A stretch of 64,000 bases of DNA from Gracilaria vermiculophylla (Eukaryota; Rhodophyta; Florideophyceae; Gracilariales; Gracilariaceae), in contig JAHNZQ020000079.1 in assembly GCA_019155205.2 (NCBI GenBank), positions 294,693 through 358,692 of the forward strand. The letters run 5' to 3'. A model generated the notes under the pieces. The model was not told where the DNA came from and searched no databases. It saw only the letters and a list, made by a program, of their open reading frames with translations. Below, piece by piece: positions 40,225-49,828 of this stretch. Positions within the stretch are counted from its first letter, which is position 1. Each line of letters begins with the position of its first letter. The position numbers and the translations under genes are program-made.

Positions 40225-43200
40225 TCATTCATCACCATTCACGGACTCGCGACGCACTCTTTCATTCCATATTTGTTTCAACATAGGCACAGACAGATTT
40301 TCTTGGCTGGCATCCTTAACTGAATGTACATCTTTCTGCTTCTGTGTAAAACTCTTTCCTTGGGTTTGTGTCGTGATTGTGATATATTCTTCAGGCATTT
40401 CAAGCTTCACATCAGGAAGTTCACCAGTGAGGGCCAGTTGACTTATTTTCACTTCAGAATCATCTTGGTCTGTAATTTGAGTTGATTCAGCTCTGGGTGT
40501 GCGGCACTCCATTTCGCGATTAGCAAAAAACCTCTTCGGCGACTTGAAATCTTCCATTACACTCCCTTCGAACAGCACCAGGTTGTCGTCGTGCTGGTTC
40601 TGCAATGCCCGCTCCTTCAGCTCTGGCTTAGAGGTAGAACTACGAGTGCGAGGGGTGTTGGCTGGTGCGATTGAATCGGGGATATCTGGTTGGGTAGTGG
40701 ATGGCATAGCTGCAAGCTGCGCGGGAATCTCAACTTTTTCATTGCCTTCAAATCGAATACTATCGAATTCTGTGGTGTGTAAAAAGGATCCTATACGCTC
40801 GTCAGTCTGTGAAACACTTGTCTCTGGAGAAACAAATGAGTGTGGCACCTGGTCTGAGCAAGCAGCGGAGGAGGAACCATGATCCGGCCCTGAAATCTCT
40901 GACATTCCATATACATCTTGCTGATGCCCAGACCAAAGCACATGAACTTGAGTCGAGGACTCGTCCTCGACGGTTGCATGAACGTCATGTCTGTGATCCG
41001 TTGCAACCTGTGGCACTGAAGGAGTGCGAACTTCTGGTTCTCTCTCCACGACAATTTCGTCGGTTTCCCCATGAACATTAATGGCAACTCCTTCACCAAT
41101 CTGATTGAAGCGGCGTTGTTCCAGATCATGAAGCGAGAGTGAAGGGCTTTTACGATAAGAGCCAACGGTAGATATAGGCCGTGTTTCAAAACCAGGATGT
41201 CTGTCATTTGTGTAACGCCGAGACCCGGCCATAAACGCCTGTTCATACAACTCCTTGGCATCTCCCTCGGACCCAGAGTCGGATATACTGTAGCTTTCAG
41301 AGAAGTAATCGGCACGCGCAGAACTATGTCTGCTGGATATGGAAAGGGATTTCGCTGGCAGGGTACCGTTACTGGAGCCTATTATGCGAGAGCTCAACCC
41401 TCGACGATTGTTACTTTCAGGGCCATTAGCTTGCTCTTCAGGTGAAGAGTTACTCCCTCTCGCTCCAGACCCACTGAACATTCTCCGCAGGGCGTTCACG
41501 ACATTTGGACGCTTCGCGGTGGCAAGAGCACGTAACGCAACAGAGTCGATAACAGTCTCTTCAACGTGCTCGGACTCACTGTCAATTGGGGCAAAAGCTG
41601 CGAGTAGAGTGTCTGCTTTCGCTAGTTCACCAGGTTGTTGCCGAGAAGAGGATAATGCGCGCCGCAACGGTGACGAAGACGCCGAGCCCCGTTTCGAACC
41701 GGAACGAGAGAGCCCGTGAAACATACCACGTGACCCGCTTTGGGGGGACTGGGGCATCGGTGATAGGGGTGGGGACATATTTGGGGAAGCAGCCTCAGAC
41801 ATGCTCCGAAGACTGGTCTGCATTTCAAGCCGGTGCCACGCTGCCTCAAGATTAGCATCCTCTCTTGCAGCTTGAAATGCGACTTCCTGTAGACTTGGTT
41901 CAACGCTATTGTCAGTGCCCGAAAGCACATCGTCAACAACGCGTTGCGTAGGAATTTTGTGGATAGAGGAAAGGTCAGATTTCGACGGGGGTCGGAAAAG
42001 GCTGTCCCACGCAGATGTCAACCATTCAGGGGCGTCCGGAATCGGTTCGCGAGATACTTCAATGGGCTGCTCGTCCTTGATAAGCTTTGCGCGAATGGCA
42101 GCTAAGGAACGGGTGGAGAATTCTTTTGCGCGCTTCAGACGTTCAATGGCATTAGAAGAGAGTTGCGAAAGGGAGACGGTCGATTGCCTATGACGCTGGA
42201 TACCTTCAAAAGGATCAGGCATGAGAATGTCTGGAGAACGGGAGTTGATGAAGGAATCCTCGGCTTGAAGACCAGTCCTCCAGCGCCGTCGGCGAGCTCG
42301 CACGTGACGGACAGTACATAAGAAAATGAGGGATCCTAGCAGTCCGGCAAGCACGAGGGTGCAGACAACGATGATGGAAGCGCGGGCAGCCACTGGGAGT
42401 GAATTCTTTGGAGTTGCCAGGACGACATTATTGATGCCAGTGGAAGGAATGAAAAACTCAGAAAGTGTTGCGGTGCCCATGGTTTCGCGAATCCATGAGA
42501 CGTATGGTGCTACGGTTGTATAAATGATAGGGAGCTTGCCGTTGGTGCAGAAGGGTCTCTGAACTTGAAAGGAATCGAAACGACCAAGGGTTGCGATGGC
42601 CACAAGAACGGCCACAGTACCGGTTTTATCGACATCATAAAGAGGGCTGCCCGTATCACCAAAACATGGACCACAAGTGGCAGAAGAAGCGGTACATATG
42701 CGACGGGCTCGATCGTTGCGTTGTGGTTCTGGGCAGGGAGAAATGGGCATGTCAGCGAACAGGAGAGGGCGCTCTTTGTGTGTGAGAGGCTGCTGATTAT
42801 TGTAGGGAGGCTCACTGATGCCGTACCCTTTTAAGCGCAGATAAGTGCGACGTGGGGAGCTTGCAAAGGCAGTATTATTGTTGAGGCGCATGACATTCTG
42901 GGTATCGAGATCAAAAGACCCGGGGGACGGCGTCGGTGATACAGTGGCAACGATGTCGGTAGTGAGAAGGATGGGGCGCCGCAGTTGGACAAGCTGCACG
43001 TCGTAGCGCCATGAAGTTGGAGTGGGACCTTGGAAGCTGGGGTGGGGGTAGATGTCTTCGATTTCATACTCTGTACCGGTGAGGGAAGAACCGCCGTGAA
43101 GAACGGAGTTGGAGGTGGAGAGGGGGCATTGGGCAGCTGTGAGGACCCACAGAGGGTGAATGAGAGAGCCAACGCACACATAATTGAGTCCTTGCTCATC

Positions 43201-43377
43201 ACGATAGGCAAGAGTGACGACATTGTCGAAGGCAACCGCTTGGGCAGGGCGGCCTCCTAGAATGCGCACGCTGGTGTTGAGCAACGGGAGTTTGATATCG
43301 CACTCGTTCTCGGCGCAGGCGAAGGTTATGATGACACACAGCGTGAATGCGTGACAAAGCCATGGCGGCGACTGCAT
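40225..43377 (-). CDS. Membrane-anchored trypsin-fold pseudoprotease with long cytoplasmic tail
   Basis: A 1050-aa type I membrane protein from ATG 43377, chosen because it begins with a clear signal peptide (residues 1-22). A chymotrypsin-fold (S1) domain spans about 38-300. It has the I-L-G-G start like activated trypsin, the Cys68-Cys84 pair around the active-site loop, and Asp126 in Y-D-V-Q-L-V-Q-L. The catalytic His is Gln83 (L-T-A-A-Q-C) and the catalytic Ser is Thr242 (G-D-T-G-S-P-L), so two of the three triad residues are lost and it should be inactive. One membrane span (about 333-355) is followed by R-H-V-R-A-R-R-R-R-W, placing the 690-residue Ser/Glu-rich, disordered tail in the cytoplasm. 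A receptor or adhesion role is inferred. Confidence 0.8.
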   Translation of the reverse strand: MQSPPWLCHAFTLCVIITFACAENECDIKLPLLNTSVRILGGRPAQAVAFDNVVTLAYRDEQGLNYVCVGSLIHPLWVLTAAQCPLSTSNSVLHGGSSLTGTEYEIEDIYPHPSFQGPTPTSWRYDVQLVQLRRPILLTTDIVATVSPTPSPGSFDLDTQNVMRLNNNTAFASSPRRTYLRLKGYGISEPPYNNQQPLTHKERPLLFADMPISPCPEPQRNDRARRICTASSATCGPCFGDTGSPLYDVDKTGTVAVLVAIATLGRFDSFQVQRPFCTNGKLPIIYTTVAPYVSWIRETMGTATLSEFFIPSTGINNVVLATPKNSLPVAARASIIVVCTLVLAGLLGSLIFLCTVRHVRARRRRWRTGLQAEDSFINSRSPDILMPDPFEGIQRHRQSTVSLSQLSSNAIERLKRAKEFSTRSLAAIRAKLIKDEQPIEVSREPIPDAPEWLTSAWDSLFRPPSKSDLSSIHKIPTQRVVDDVLSGTDNSVEPSLQEVAFQAAREDANLEAAWHRLEMQTSLRSMSEAASPNMSPPLSPMPQSPQSGSRGMFHGLSRSGSKRGSASSSPLRRALSSSRQQPGELAKADTLLAAFAPIDSESEHVEETVIDSVALRALATAKRPNVVNALRRMFSGSGARGSNSSPEEQANGPESNNRRGLSSRIIGSSNGTLPAKSLSISSRHSSARADYFSESYSISDSGSEGDAKELYEQAFMAGSRRYTNDRHPGFETRPISTVGSYRKSPSLSLHDLEQRRFNQIGEGVAINVHGETDEIVVEREPEVRTPSVPQVATDHRHDVHATVEDESSTQVHVLWSGHQQDVYGMSEISGPDHGSSSAACSDQVPHSFVSPETSVSQTDERIGSFLHTTEFDSIRFEGNEKVEIPAQLAAMPSTTQPDIPDSIAPANTPRTRSSTSKPELKERALQNQHDDNLVLFEGSVMEDFKSPKRFFANREMECRTPRAESTQITDQDDSEVKISQLALTGELPDVKLEMPEEYITITTQTQGKSFTQKQKDVHSVKDASQENLSVPMLKQIWNERVRRESVNGDE

Positions 43378-43964
43378 TGGGGCAGCGTGGAGCGCGGGGG
43401 GCGAGGCGGGGGAGAAGGGGGGGAAGCGGCGCGGCGGGACGGGCGAGGCGCTGCGCGCCACATTGCCAGGGCGGGAGACTCTGCGTGGCGCGCGACAGCG
43501 ATTGCGCGAGAAGCTGGCACGCGGGTGGGGCGGCGCCTCTCATGCGAGACGCGATGGGGGCGCAGCCGCGCGCGACGCGTGTAAAGCGCCATTCAGTGGG
43601 TAGCTTAGGCTGCTCAACGGCAGGGCGCGGCGCTTGAGATCAAGCCGCGCCGCGTGCACGCACGACAGCCAATGCACAAAACCCAAGCGTACGCCAGCGC
43701 AACAACAAACGTGTTCGCGGAGGTGCCAAGCGCGCGCCCCCTGCTGCATGTGCGAAGGGGGCGAAGGGGTGCAACTTGGCCGCTTGCCTGCCAACGGTGT
43801 GTGCCGCCACAGCACAGTGCCGCGCTGGTCGACGGCGCAGCACCGCTGCCGTGTCCCTGTCTCGGCGCGCCAAGTGCGCTCCGCGCTGGCACACCCGTCG
43901 CCCGCCCCCCGTCCAGCCGCGTCAACTCCTTTCAATGTCGTGCGTCTGCTGCGCGATTCAGCCT
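43378..43964. promoter_or_regulatory. GC-rich upstream region of the pseudoprotease gene
   Basis: 587 bp between the end of the glycosyltransferase gene and the pseudoprotease start. Very GC-rich, with a CCAAT box (43669-43673) about 290 bp before the ATG. Several overlapping frames are low-complexity Arg/Ala and are not accepted. Confidence 0.45.
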
Positions 43965-45044
43965 TCACACCAGATGAACATAGTCCACGCCCTTTGTCCA
44001 GTGCATCGAGTCCAAGTTGGCCTCGAAACCACCTCCCGACCTATCCAGAGCAACGCAACATGCCACGGGCTTTTCAACTTGTGAGAAATGAACCACAGGT
44101 TTGCCGTACACCACCTTTCCAATCTTCTTCACGTCCACGTCAGCCCACATTGTGACCACATGTTGCGCACGTTTCGAAAGTCTCCGAAACACATCCCGTC
44201 CGTCCCGCCCACATCCCCATATTGCGAACCCGCCACGCCAGTTCGCCAACGACAGAACAACACTTTCAAACGCTTCCACTCGTATTGAAAGAAGCGTGCG
44301 TCGGTGCAATGAATTGCTCGTCATCTTCTCATGGTACCGGTACCCGGTCACGCTGTCTCCCATCAGTTTTCCCAACTTGAAACCGTTTTTCATTGCATCG
44401 TACAAGAAGTGAAGATCCTCCGCCACTCCTCTGCCTTCTCGGAAACTTGATTTCCTCCACACTTCAATTCTACAAGACACCGTTGGAAATGCGAGCGGCG
44501 CATCTCGAAACGCATGAGCAAACAGATCATCCGTTTGTATCCTTCGGTGATACTGTTCGTAGCGAGGAGTCGATCCGGGGGGAATGCGGTCAAACACCCC
44601 GCCAATAACGTCGTACCCATCCTCTCCGCATTTAAATGCCTCCAATGTCCTTGCCAGTCGCTCCGGTCTCATCACATCATCAGCGTCCTGAAACACGAGA
44701 ATAGACGACGAAGCTTCGCAGCATGCCCTATTGCGAGCGCTTCCCACTCCCAAAGGTCCATTTTCACCTCGGCAGAATAGAACCCGTCCAAAATGAAATT
44801 CTGAAGTTTGCAAGAATGACTCCACAATTTCAGCCGATTTGTCAGTAGATGAGTCATCGAATAGGATCAACTCGACGAGTTTGAGTTGCACATTTTTCTG
44901 TTCAACAATTGATTGTAGACACTCTTTCAAGAACGGAGCCCCGTTATGAATCGGTGTTATTACGGAACAAACAAAGCCGTCCGTGTCGCAGTGACCAGCA
45001 TCGCGGCCGGGTTCAATCTCTGTTAAATTCTTCGTATTATCCAT
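43965..45044 (-). CDS. Family 2 glycosyltransferase, B3GNTL1-like
   Basis: A 359-aa GT-A fold transferase. The nucleotide-sugar site is seen in S-V-I-T-P-I-H-N-G-A-P-F-L near residue 28, F-D-D-S-S-T-D near 62 and the metal-binding F-Q-D-A-D-D near 118. The distinctive feature is the C-terminal part: F-A-I-W-G-C-G-R-D-G-R, V-V-H-F, and C-V-A-L-D-R-S-G-G-G-F-E-A-N-L before the end. This matches the tail of animal B3GNTL1 (a putative beta-1,3-N-acetylglucosaminyltransferase) and is not a feature of GT2 enzymes in general. No signal peptide or membrane span is visible, so a cytosolic or peripheral location is likely. The true acceptor is unknown even in animals. Confidence 0.85.
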   Translation of the reverse strand: MDNTKNLTEIEPGRDAGHCDTDGFVCSVITPIHNGAPFLKECLQSIVEQKNVQLKLVELILFDDSSTDKSAEIVESFLQTSEFHFGRVLFCRGENGPLGVGSARNRACCEASSSILVFQDADDVMRPERLARTLEAFKCGEDGYDVIGGVFDRIPPGSTPRYEQYHRRIQTDDLFAHAFRDAPLAFPTVSCRIEVWRKSSFREGRGVAEDLHFLYDAMKNGFKLGKLMGDSVTGYRYHEKMTSNSLHRRTLLSIRVEAFESVVLSLANWRGGFAIWGCGRDGRDVFRRLSKRAQHVVTMWADVDVKKIGKVVYGKPVVHFSQVEKPVACCVALDRSGGGFEANLDSMHWTKGVDYVHLV

Positions 45045-45786
45045 TTGTGTGACAAGAACGTTCTGCGGCGGGATTTTTCACAACTTGTAGCCTTTCCCCG
45101 CAGTGTAGAATTCTGAGGCAATCTTCGAGCCGAAAGGATTGCACACAGCTCTATGATTGGGTAAACAATTTTCTGATGAGTTAACGACAGCGCGGAATGG
45201 TCTAGTGCAATAAGAATGATTCTTCATGTAATCCTCGGATGCACAAGTTATTTGAAAATGTTGGGGGCGCGGAGTATTCAAATATCCATACCTTCAAACA
45301 ATATGGACTTCTCTCTTAGGTAGTAAATGGGAAGGTGTGGCAGTTGAGGATTTTGGCTACAAGGTTTGTTTTGCCTTCCGTATGTACTTCACAGACCACG
45401 CTGCCCGGCCACGATCAGACGTTCAATGCCAGGATTTCAGGAGTTATCTCTCACAGCTTCTGAAGTAAAGAATACGGCAGTAAGCTTGAGGATGGGCCCT
45501 TCACGGTCCAAAGTTGAACTAAACTCGTCGACGAAACTGTGGACCTTCCATTTCGTATTATATAAATCAGAATGGGCTCCGTTGCAGGATGATGTGAGAA
45601 AGCATGCATAAGGTAGGATTCAAGCCCTTTTCAGTTCGGCAAAATAAAGGTTTTCATTTTAGTGCTTTCCTGCGGTCACCAGTGTAATGTACCTATTGCT
45701 GGGTTTGGGTTTCCAAACCGAAGTTGTTTGGTAAATGTTTTGCGTACGCCTTCTCCCCCTCAGCGCTATCTTCTTGGCAAAGTAGA
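45045..45786. other. Divergent intergenic region, glycosyltransferase / COG8
   Basis: Head-to-head spacer of 742 bp. No supported gene or clear promoter element. An in-frame extension of COG8 to 45724 starts at TTG and is treated as leader. Confidence 0.5.
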
Positions 45787-47676
45787 ATGACGGTCGAGGT
45801 TCTCGGGGAACAAGAGAGACCTCCTGATTCCAATTCGTCTTCCGGGCCTTTGGATCCCGAGGCAGACGCTGAGGAGGCACTGAAGGCGATCTGCAAGTTT
45901 GTCCTGAACGACTTGCCCGCAGACGCTCCTTCATGCGAGAAATGGCATGGACTGCACGCCTACATTGAAGAACTTTGCGGGTACAGTATCGAAAGGCTCT
46001 CGCGTGAGCCCGACGATCTCAACTCTGCATGCATTCGATTGAAGAACGAGCTCGAAGACGTTGCGTGTGGCAACTACCGAGCGCTGATAGAAAGTTTCGA
46101 ATGTGCTGGAGCGGTCCGGAATGGCGTCGCAGACGTGCGCTCCAGACTTGACGAACTGATCAATTCTCTGCCAAAGTTGGCTGACGCCACCCGCCAGTTT
46201 TCTGCGAGCGTCATGGAAAAGCAGCGCGAGAGGGAGAGCAGATTGCGCGCCATAACTGAACATCGGGCTGTAGCGGACATTGTGGAAATGCCAAGACTGA
46301 TGACAACGCTGGTGAGAGCCGAGTTGTATGACGAGGCTTTGGAATTGCGCGAATGTGCGTTGAAGCTTCACGCCATACATAGCGATGAAATTCTTATTCG
46401 GCACGTCTGTGAGGAAATGGATGTTCTCACGCAGCAAATGGTTCTTCAACTGCTTGTGCTCTTGCGGAACCCCATACAGTTGCCCATGTGCTTGCGAATA
46501 GTCGGCTTTCTTCGTCGCCTCGATGTGTTCTCGGAATGCAGGTTACGAATGCTATTTTTGCACTGTCGGGGCGAATGGATGAGAAACGGAATGGATACTT
46601 CGACGGCAAACACAAGACAAGCGGAGCTGGTTAGTCTCAGCGATAACATGAGGTCCATGATGTTTGAAATTATCACACAGTATAGAGCGGTGTTTAATGA
46701 TGACATCGAAGACGGAAATGAAGAACTTGAAAATGGTTCATCCGCTCGATCTGGAACATCTTACTCACATTCTTCCTCAATTCTTTTTGATTGGACATCG
46801 GCATCCGTTTTGGAGTATTTGAATAAGCTTAGAAGTGGTATAAAGAATGTCAAAGATGGCGCAGCATTGAACACAATTCTTCAGCAAGCCATGTACTGCG
46901 GCCAATCTCTGGGTCGAGTTGGAGCTGATTTCCGAGCTACCCTTCCACTAATGTTTGAAGAGTCTGTGATGAATATATACTGTTCTCATCTCAACGCGGC
47001 CTTGCGACAATTCGAAATTATGATAGAAGACAACCGTTGGGCTCCTGTCGGATCGTCAGCTCTGAGAAAGGAGAGGGGACAGCTCGGAAGTGGTTACAAG
47101 AACGATTCTCAGGACAGGATTGAAATCCCACCAAGCAATGAATATGATCCCCCTCTCGCAATTCTTGACAGTCCACCCCTTGCGGTTTTTATGAATGGTA
47201 TTCTTGCTGCTTTCAACGACTTGAGACTGTGCGCCCCAGTTTCACTCGGGTCGCAACTTGGAAAGGTACTCCAAGAGACCCTCATAAGTTCCGGAGATTT
47301 CATGACAGCTATTGGCGGCCCAGGCGGTGCGTTCCTGAAAAGGTCGGACAGGCCGCATTACGTATCTATGGCACTTTCTTTGCGTGATTTGTGTGTGCCA
47401 TTCCTTGCGAAGTGTTTAGAGTATTGTATGGACTCAACTGGATTAATATGTGTTGCAGATGTTCAAGATGTGTTGAACTCAATGTTTGGAGACACACTAC
47501 CTAGGGAGGGGGCACTTGAAAGTTCTGACGGACTACCAGTCGAGGATTCAATAAACTCTAACCAGGGTTCTAACTCAGCAACTGATGCAGATGACGGTCA
47601 CGATGCAGCGGGAGAAAATGGCCATGTTCACGAAGAAGTTGACAAACCTGAGACAGAAGAAAACCTGATTCTTTGA
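45787..47676 (+). CDS. COG8: Conserved oligomeric Golgi complex subunit 8 (COG8/DOR1)
   Basis: A 629-aa tethering-complex subunit for retrograde vesicles within the Golgi. The Dor1 signature is strong at residues 160-280: V-E-M-P-R-L-M-T-T-L-V-R, Y-D-E-A-L-E-L-R-E-C, L-T-Q-Q-M-V-L-Q-L-L, L-R-N-P-I-Q-L-P-M-C-L-R-I-V-G-F-L-R-R, then D-V-F-S-E-C-R-L-R-M-L-F-L. The rest is helical, as expected for the CATCHR fold. A Ser-rich insert occurs near 330-345 and an acidic, Asn/Ser-rich tail covers the last 60 residues. The first ATG is 45787. Start context is ordinary. Confidence 0.92.
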   Translation: MTVEVLGEQERPPDSNSSSGPLDPEADAEEALKAICKFVLNDLPADAPSCEKWHGLHAYIEELCGYSIERLSREPDDLNSACIRLKNELEDVACGNYRALIESFECAGAVRNGVADVRSRLDELINSLPKLADATRQFSASVMEKQRERESRLRAITEHRAVADIVEMPRLMTTLVRAELYDEALELRECALKLHAIHSDEILIRHVCEEMDVLTQQMVLQLLVLLRNPIQLPMCLRIVGFLRRLDVFSECRLRMLFLHCRGEWMRNGMDTSTANTRQAELVSLSDNMRSMMFEIITQYRAVFNDDIEDGNEELENGSSARSGTSYSHSSSILFDWTSASVLEYLNKLRSGIKNVKDGAALNTILQQAMYCGQSLGRVGADFRATLPLMFEESVMNIYCSHLNAALRQFEIMIEDNRWAPVGSSALRKERGQLGSGYKNDSQDRIEIPPSNEYDPPLAILDSPPLAVFMNGILAAFNDLRLCAPVSLGSQLGKVLQETLISSGDFMTAIGGPGGAFLKRSDRPHYVSMALSLRDLCVPFLAKCLEYCMDSTGLICVADVQDVLNSMFGDTLPREGALESSDGLPVEDSINSNQGSNSATDADDGHDAAGENGHVHEEVDKPETEENLIL

Positions 47677-47883
47677 TATTGCGGAGAACCTGTCATAAAG
47701 AGTAACATACTTTTGTCTTCAACCCGCGATGTGCGCTGCTCACGGGCGGGTGCATTACTTAGACGTTGGGACAAATGCGCCGCTCCGCAAAAAAAGATCC
47801 TGTACTTGAAGTGAGAGCCCTTCCAAAAACACAGCCACGCTTCGCGGGTCACATTTATTATATCTACAAAGTGACTTTTTCGG

Positions 47884-49266
47884 CTAAGAAGCAACCTTAC
47901 TCACCACCCTGAGAATGTTAGAAACGGACCTGTTTCCTTCAATAAGTGTCTCCGAAGTATACGGGATGTTGTGCTTCTCACAGAAGGCCATGAAAATGGT
48001 GCGCAGCTTAGGTAGGTGGTGGCGGGGAACTGTGGGAAAAATGTGGTGCTCAATCTGATAGCTGAGTCCGCCTGTGAACCAATCCGTGAACCAATGCGGT
48101 TCAACGTTCCTGGTTGTCCTTACCTGCAACCTGATAAAATCAGCTGCGCGCAGCTCTTTAAGAGTGAGAACGTCCATTCCATTATGACCGACAGCAAAGA
48201 CGACGCCAAGTAGTACACCTCCAAGGGCTTGAGAGGCAAACATGAACAACAGGGCACTTGAGAGCGACCCGTTGATGGCAATCTTCTTCACAAGCAGCAA
48301 AAAGAGAGAGTGATGTGCAGCAAGGCCGAGTACTTCAAGGACGTACATGAAGTAGCTGGTAACGTGAGGGTTGGGAGCTTGCATCTGATAGGTTAGAGAC
48401 TGCATGACCCATGAAAAGCGCGCCATACACAAAACTGGCCAGTACAAGATGCTTTGATTGCGAAGCATCCAGCGCGGGAAGCGATCGAGGTCCTCGCCCT
48501 CGATTAGCTTTTCGGACCAAAACAGAATGGGCATGGTGGCAATGTCCGGATCACCTCCACTCGGGGCATCGGTGACGTTTGGCACGGCGTGATGATGGTT
48601 GTGCTTGTTCTTCCACCAGGAAACAGAGAAACCCTGGAAAATGTTGCCAATCAAGATGCCGAAACAGTTGTTAATAGAGCGGTTGACAAAAACTTGATGG
48701 TGCAAAAAGTCGTGCGCCAGCCATCCACACTGCTGCCAGAACAAGGCCATGACGAAGGCAGCCACGAGGATTGCGATGGGTGAGTTGGGGAAGCTGAGCG
48801 CAATGGCAACAGAGAGGGCGCAAATGGATACGTTACTGAAGATCTTGAAGGCGTAAAACAGCTTTGAGGAATCAAAGAGACGCAAAGCCTGCACTTGCTG
48901 GCGCATGCTGAGGACGTCACGCACGTACGCGTGATCAACGCCATCCAAGCGCTTGTCACTTTCGAGGTCGATCTGGCCGACGAGCAGAGGAGGCAGCAGG
49001 CGCCAGGCGTCGGTGGAGGCGTGAAAACCGGAGTACACATCGGTGGCATCGGTTCCGGCGGCTGTGAAGATGATGTCGCCGCCCGGATGGCGCTTTGCAA
49101 ACTGGGTGACGTCGTACACGCGGCCCTTTATGGCGATCCAGGCGTCGTTTACGGTGTTGTGCTGCGCGAGCTCCGCCCAGGTGATACGGCGCGACTCGGG
49201 GTGCGACAGAGGCTCTGGCGCAAACGCCGAGCCCTTGACGACTTGGGGGGTGCGCACGATGCACAT
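47884..49266 (-). CDS. Front-end fatty-acid desaturase with N-terminal cytochrome b5 (delta-6/delta-5 type)
   Basis: A 460-aa integral ER membrane enzyme that inserts a double bond between an existing one and the carboxyl end of a polyunsaturated acyl chain. The N-terminal cytochrome b5 domain has H-P-G-G at 60-63. The three His boxes are H-D-F-L-H-H (185-190), H-N-H-H-H (222-226) and Q-I-E-H-H (404-408); Gln in place of His in the third box marks front-end desaturases. Membrane helices lie at about 143-180 and 300-365. This sequence cannot separate delta-6 from delta-5 or sphingolipid delta-8 regiochemistry. Porphyridium is known for arachidonic and eicosapentaenoic acids, which would need such enzymes. 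Confidence 0.94.
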   Translation of the reverse strand: MCIVRTPQVVKGSAFAPEPLSHPESRRITWAELAQHNTVNDAWIAIKGRVYDVTQFAKRHPGGDIIFTAAGTDATDVYSGFHASTDAWRLLPPLLVGQIDLESDKRLDGVDHAYVRDVLSMRQQVQALRLFDSSKLFYAFKIFSNVSICALSVAIALSFPNSPIAILVAAFVMALFWQQCGWLAHDFLHHQVFVNRSINNCFGILIGNIFQGFSVSWWKNKHNHHHAVPNVTDAPSGGDPDIATMPILFWSEKLIEGEDLDRFPRWMLRNQSILYWPVLCMARFSWVMQSLTYQMQAPNPHVTSYFMYVLEVLGLAAHHSLFLLLVKKIAINGSLSSALLFMFASQALGGVLLGVVFAVGHNGMDVLTLKELRAADFIRLQVRTTRNVEPHWFTDWFTGGLSYQIEHHIFPTVPRHHLPKLRTIFMAFCEKHNIPYTSETLIEGNRSVSNILRVVSKVAS

Positions 49267-49828
49267 GGTGTGGAGAGGAGCTGGGAACGCGGCGAAGGTC
49301 TAAGGCGGTGCGCCAGGCAGCGGACGAAGAGGGCGGCGCGGTGCGTCGGCGGCTCGGGAATGAGCTGCGCGCGCGGGGGGCAGGCTGCGCGACGCCACGG
49401 ACGCGCTGTGATGTTCACGCAGCGGCGCGGCGAAATGGTCGGACAGAACGCATCGCGGCGGATGGGCGCAAGTGCAGCACGCGCGCCGCGCGCAGCTTTC
49501 CGCGCCCGCCACGCGCGCGTGCAGCGCCCACAACGCGCGGCGCGCGCGCCGTGGCCACCTGGCGCCGCCTCGTTGGCCGCCAACGGCAAACGCGCTCGGC
49601 GGCTGCTGAGCGGCGCACAGCGTTTCGGCGACGCGTAGTGTGCACGCGCACAGTAGCGGGGGCGTCTCGACAGTGGCGCAGGCGCGCGGCGCGCCCGCGC
49701 AGATGGCGCTCGCGCGTGCTTCCCGCAGCGGACAGCGGCGCGGAAGCGGCGGCGGCGGCGCGGCCCCCCCCGACGGCTCCCCGACAGCGTGCAGTGGTGC
49801 GAAAGAGCTCAGCAGTTTTCATTTGAAA
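49267..49828. promoter_or_regulatory. GC-rich upstream region of the desaturase gene
   Basis: 562 bp between the rubredoxin stop and the desaturase ATG, very GC-rich and CpG-rich. Long frames on both strands here are Arg/Ala low complexity. No specific element was identified. Confidence 0.4.

Noticed and set aside
43378..43461. N-terminal extension of the pseudoprotease
   Set aside because: Would bury the signal peptide behind 28 Pro/Ala-rich residues; ATG 43377 places it at the N-terminus.
45724..45786. N-terminal extension of COG8
   Set aside because: The first codon is TTG; the first ATG in frame is 45787.
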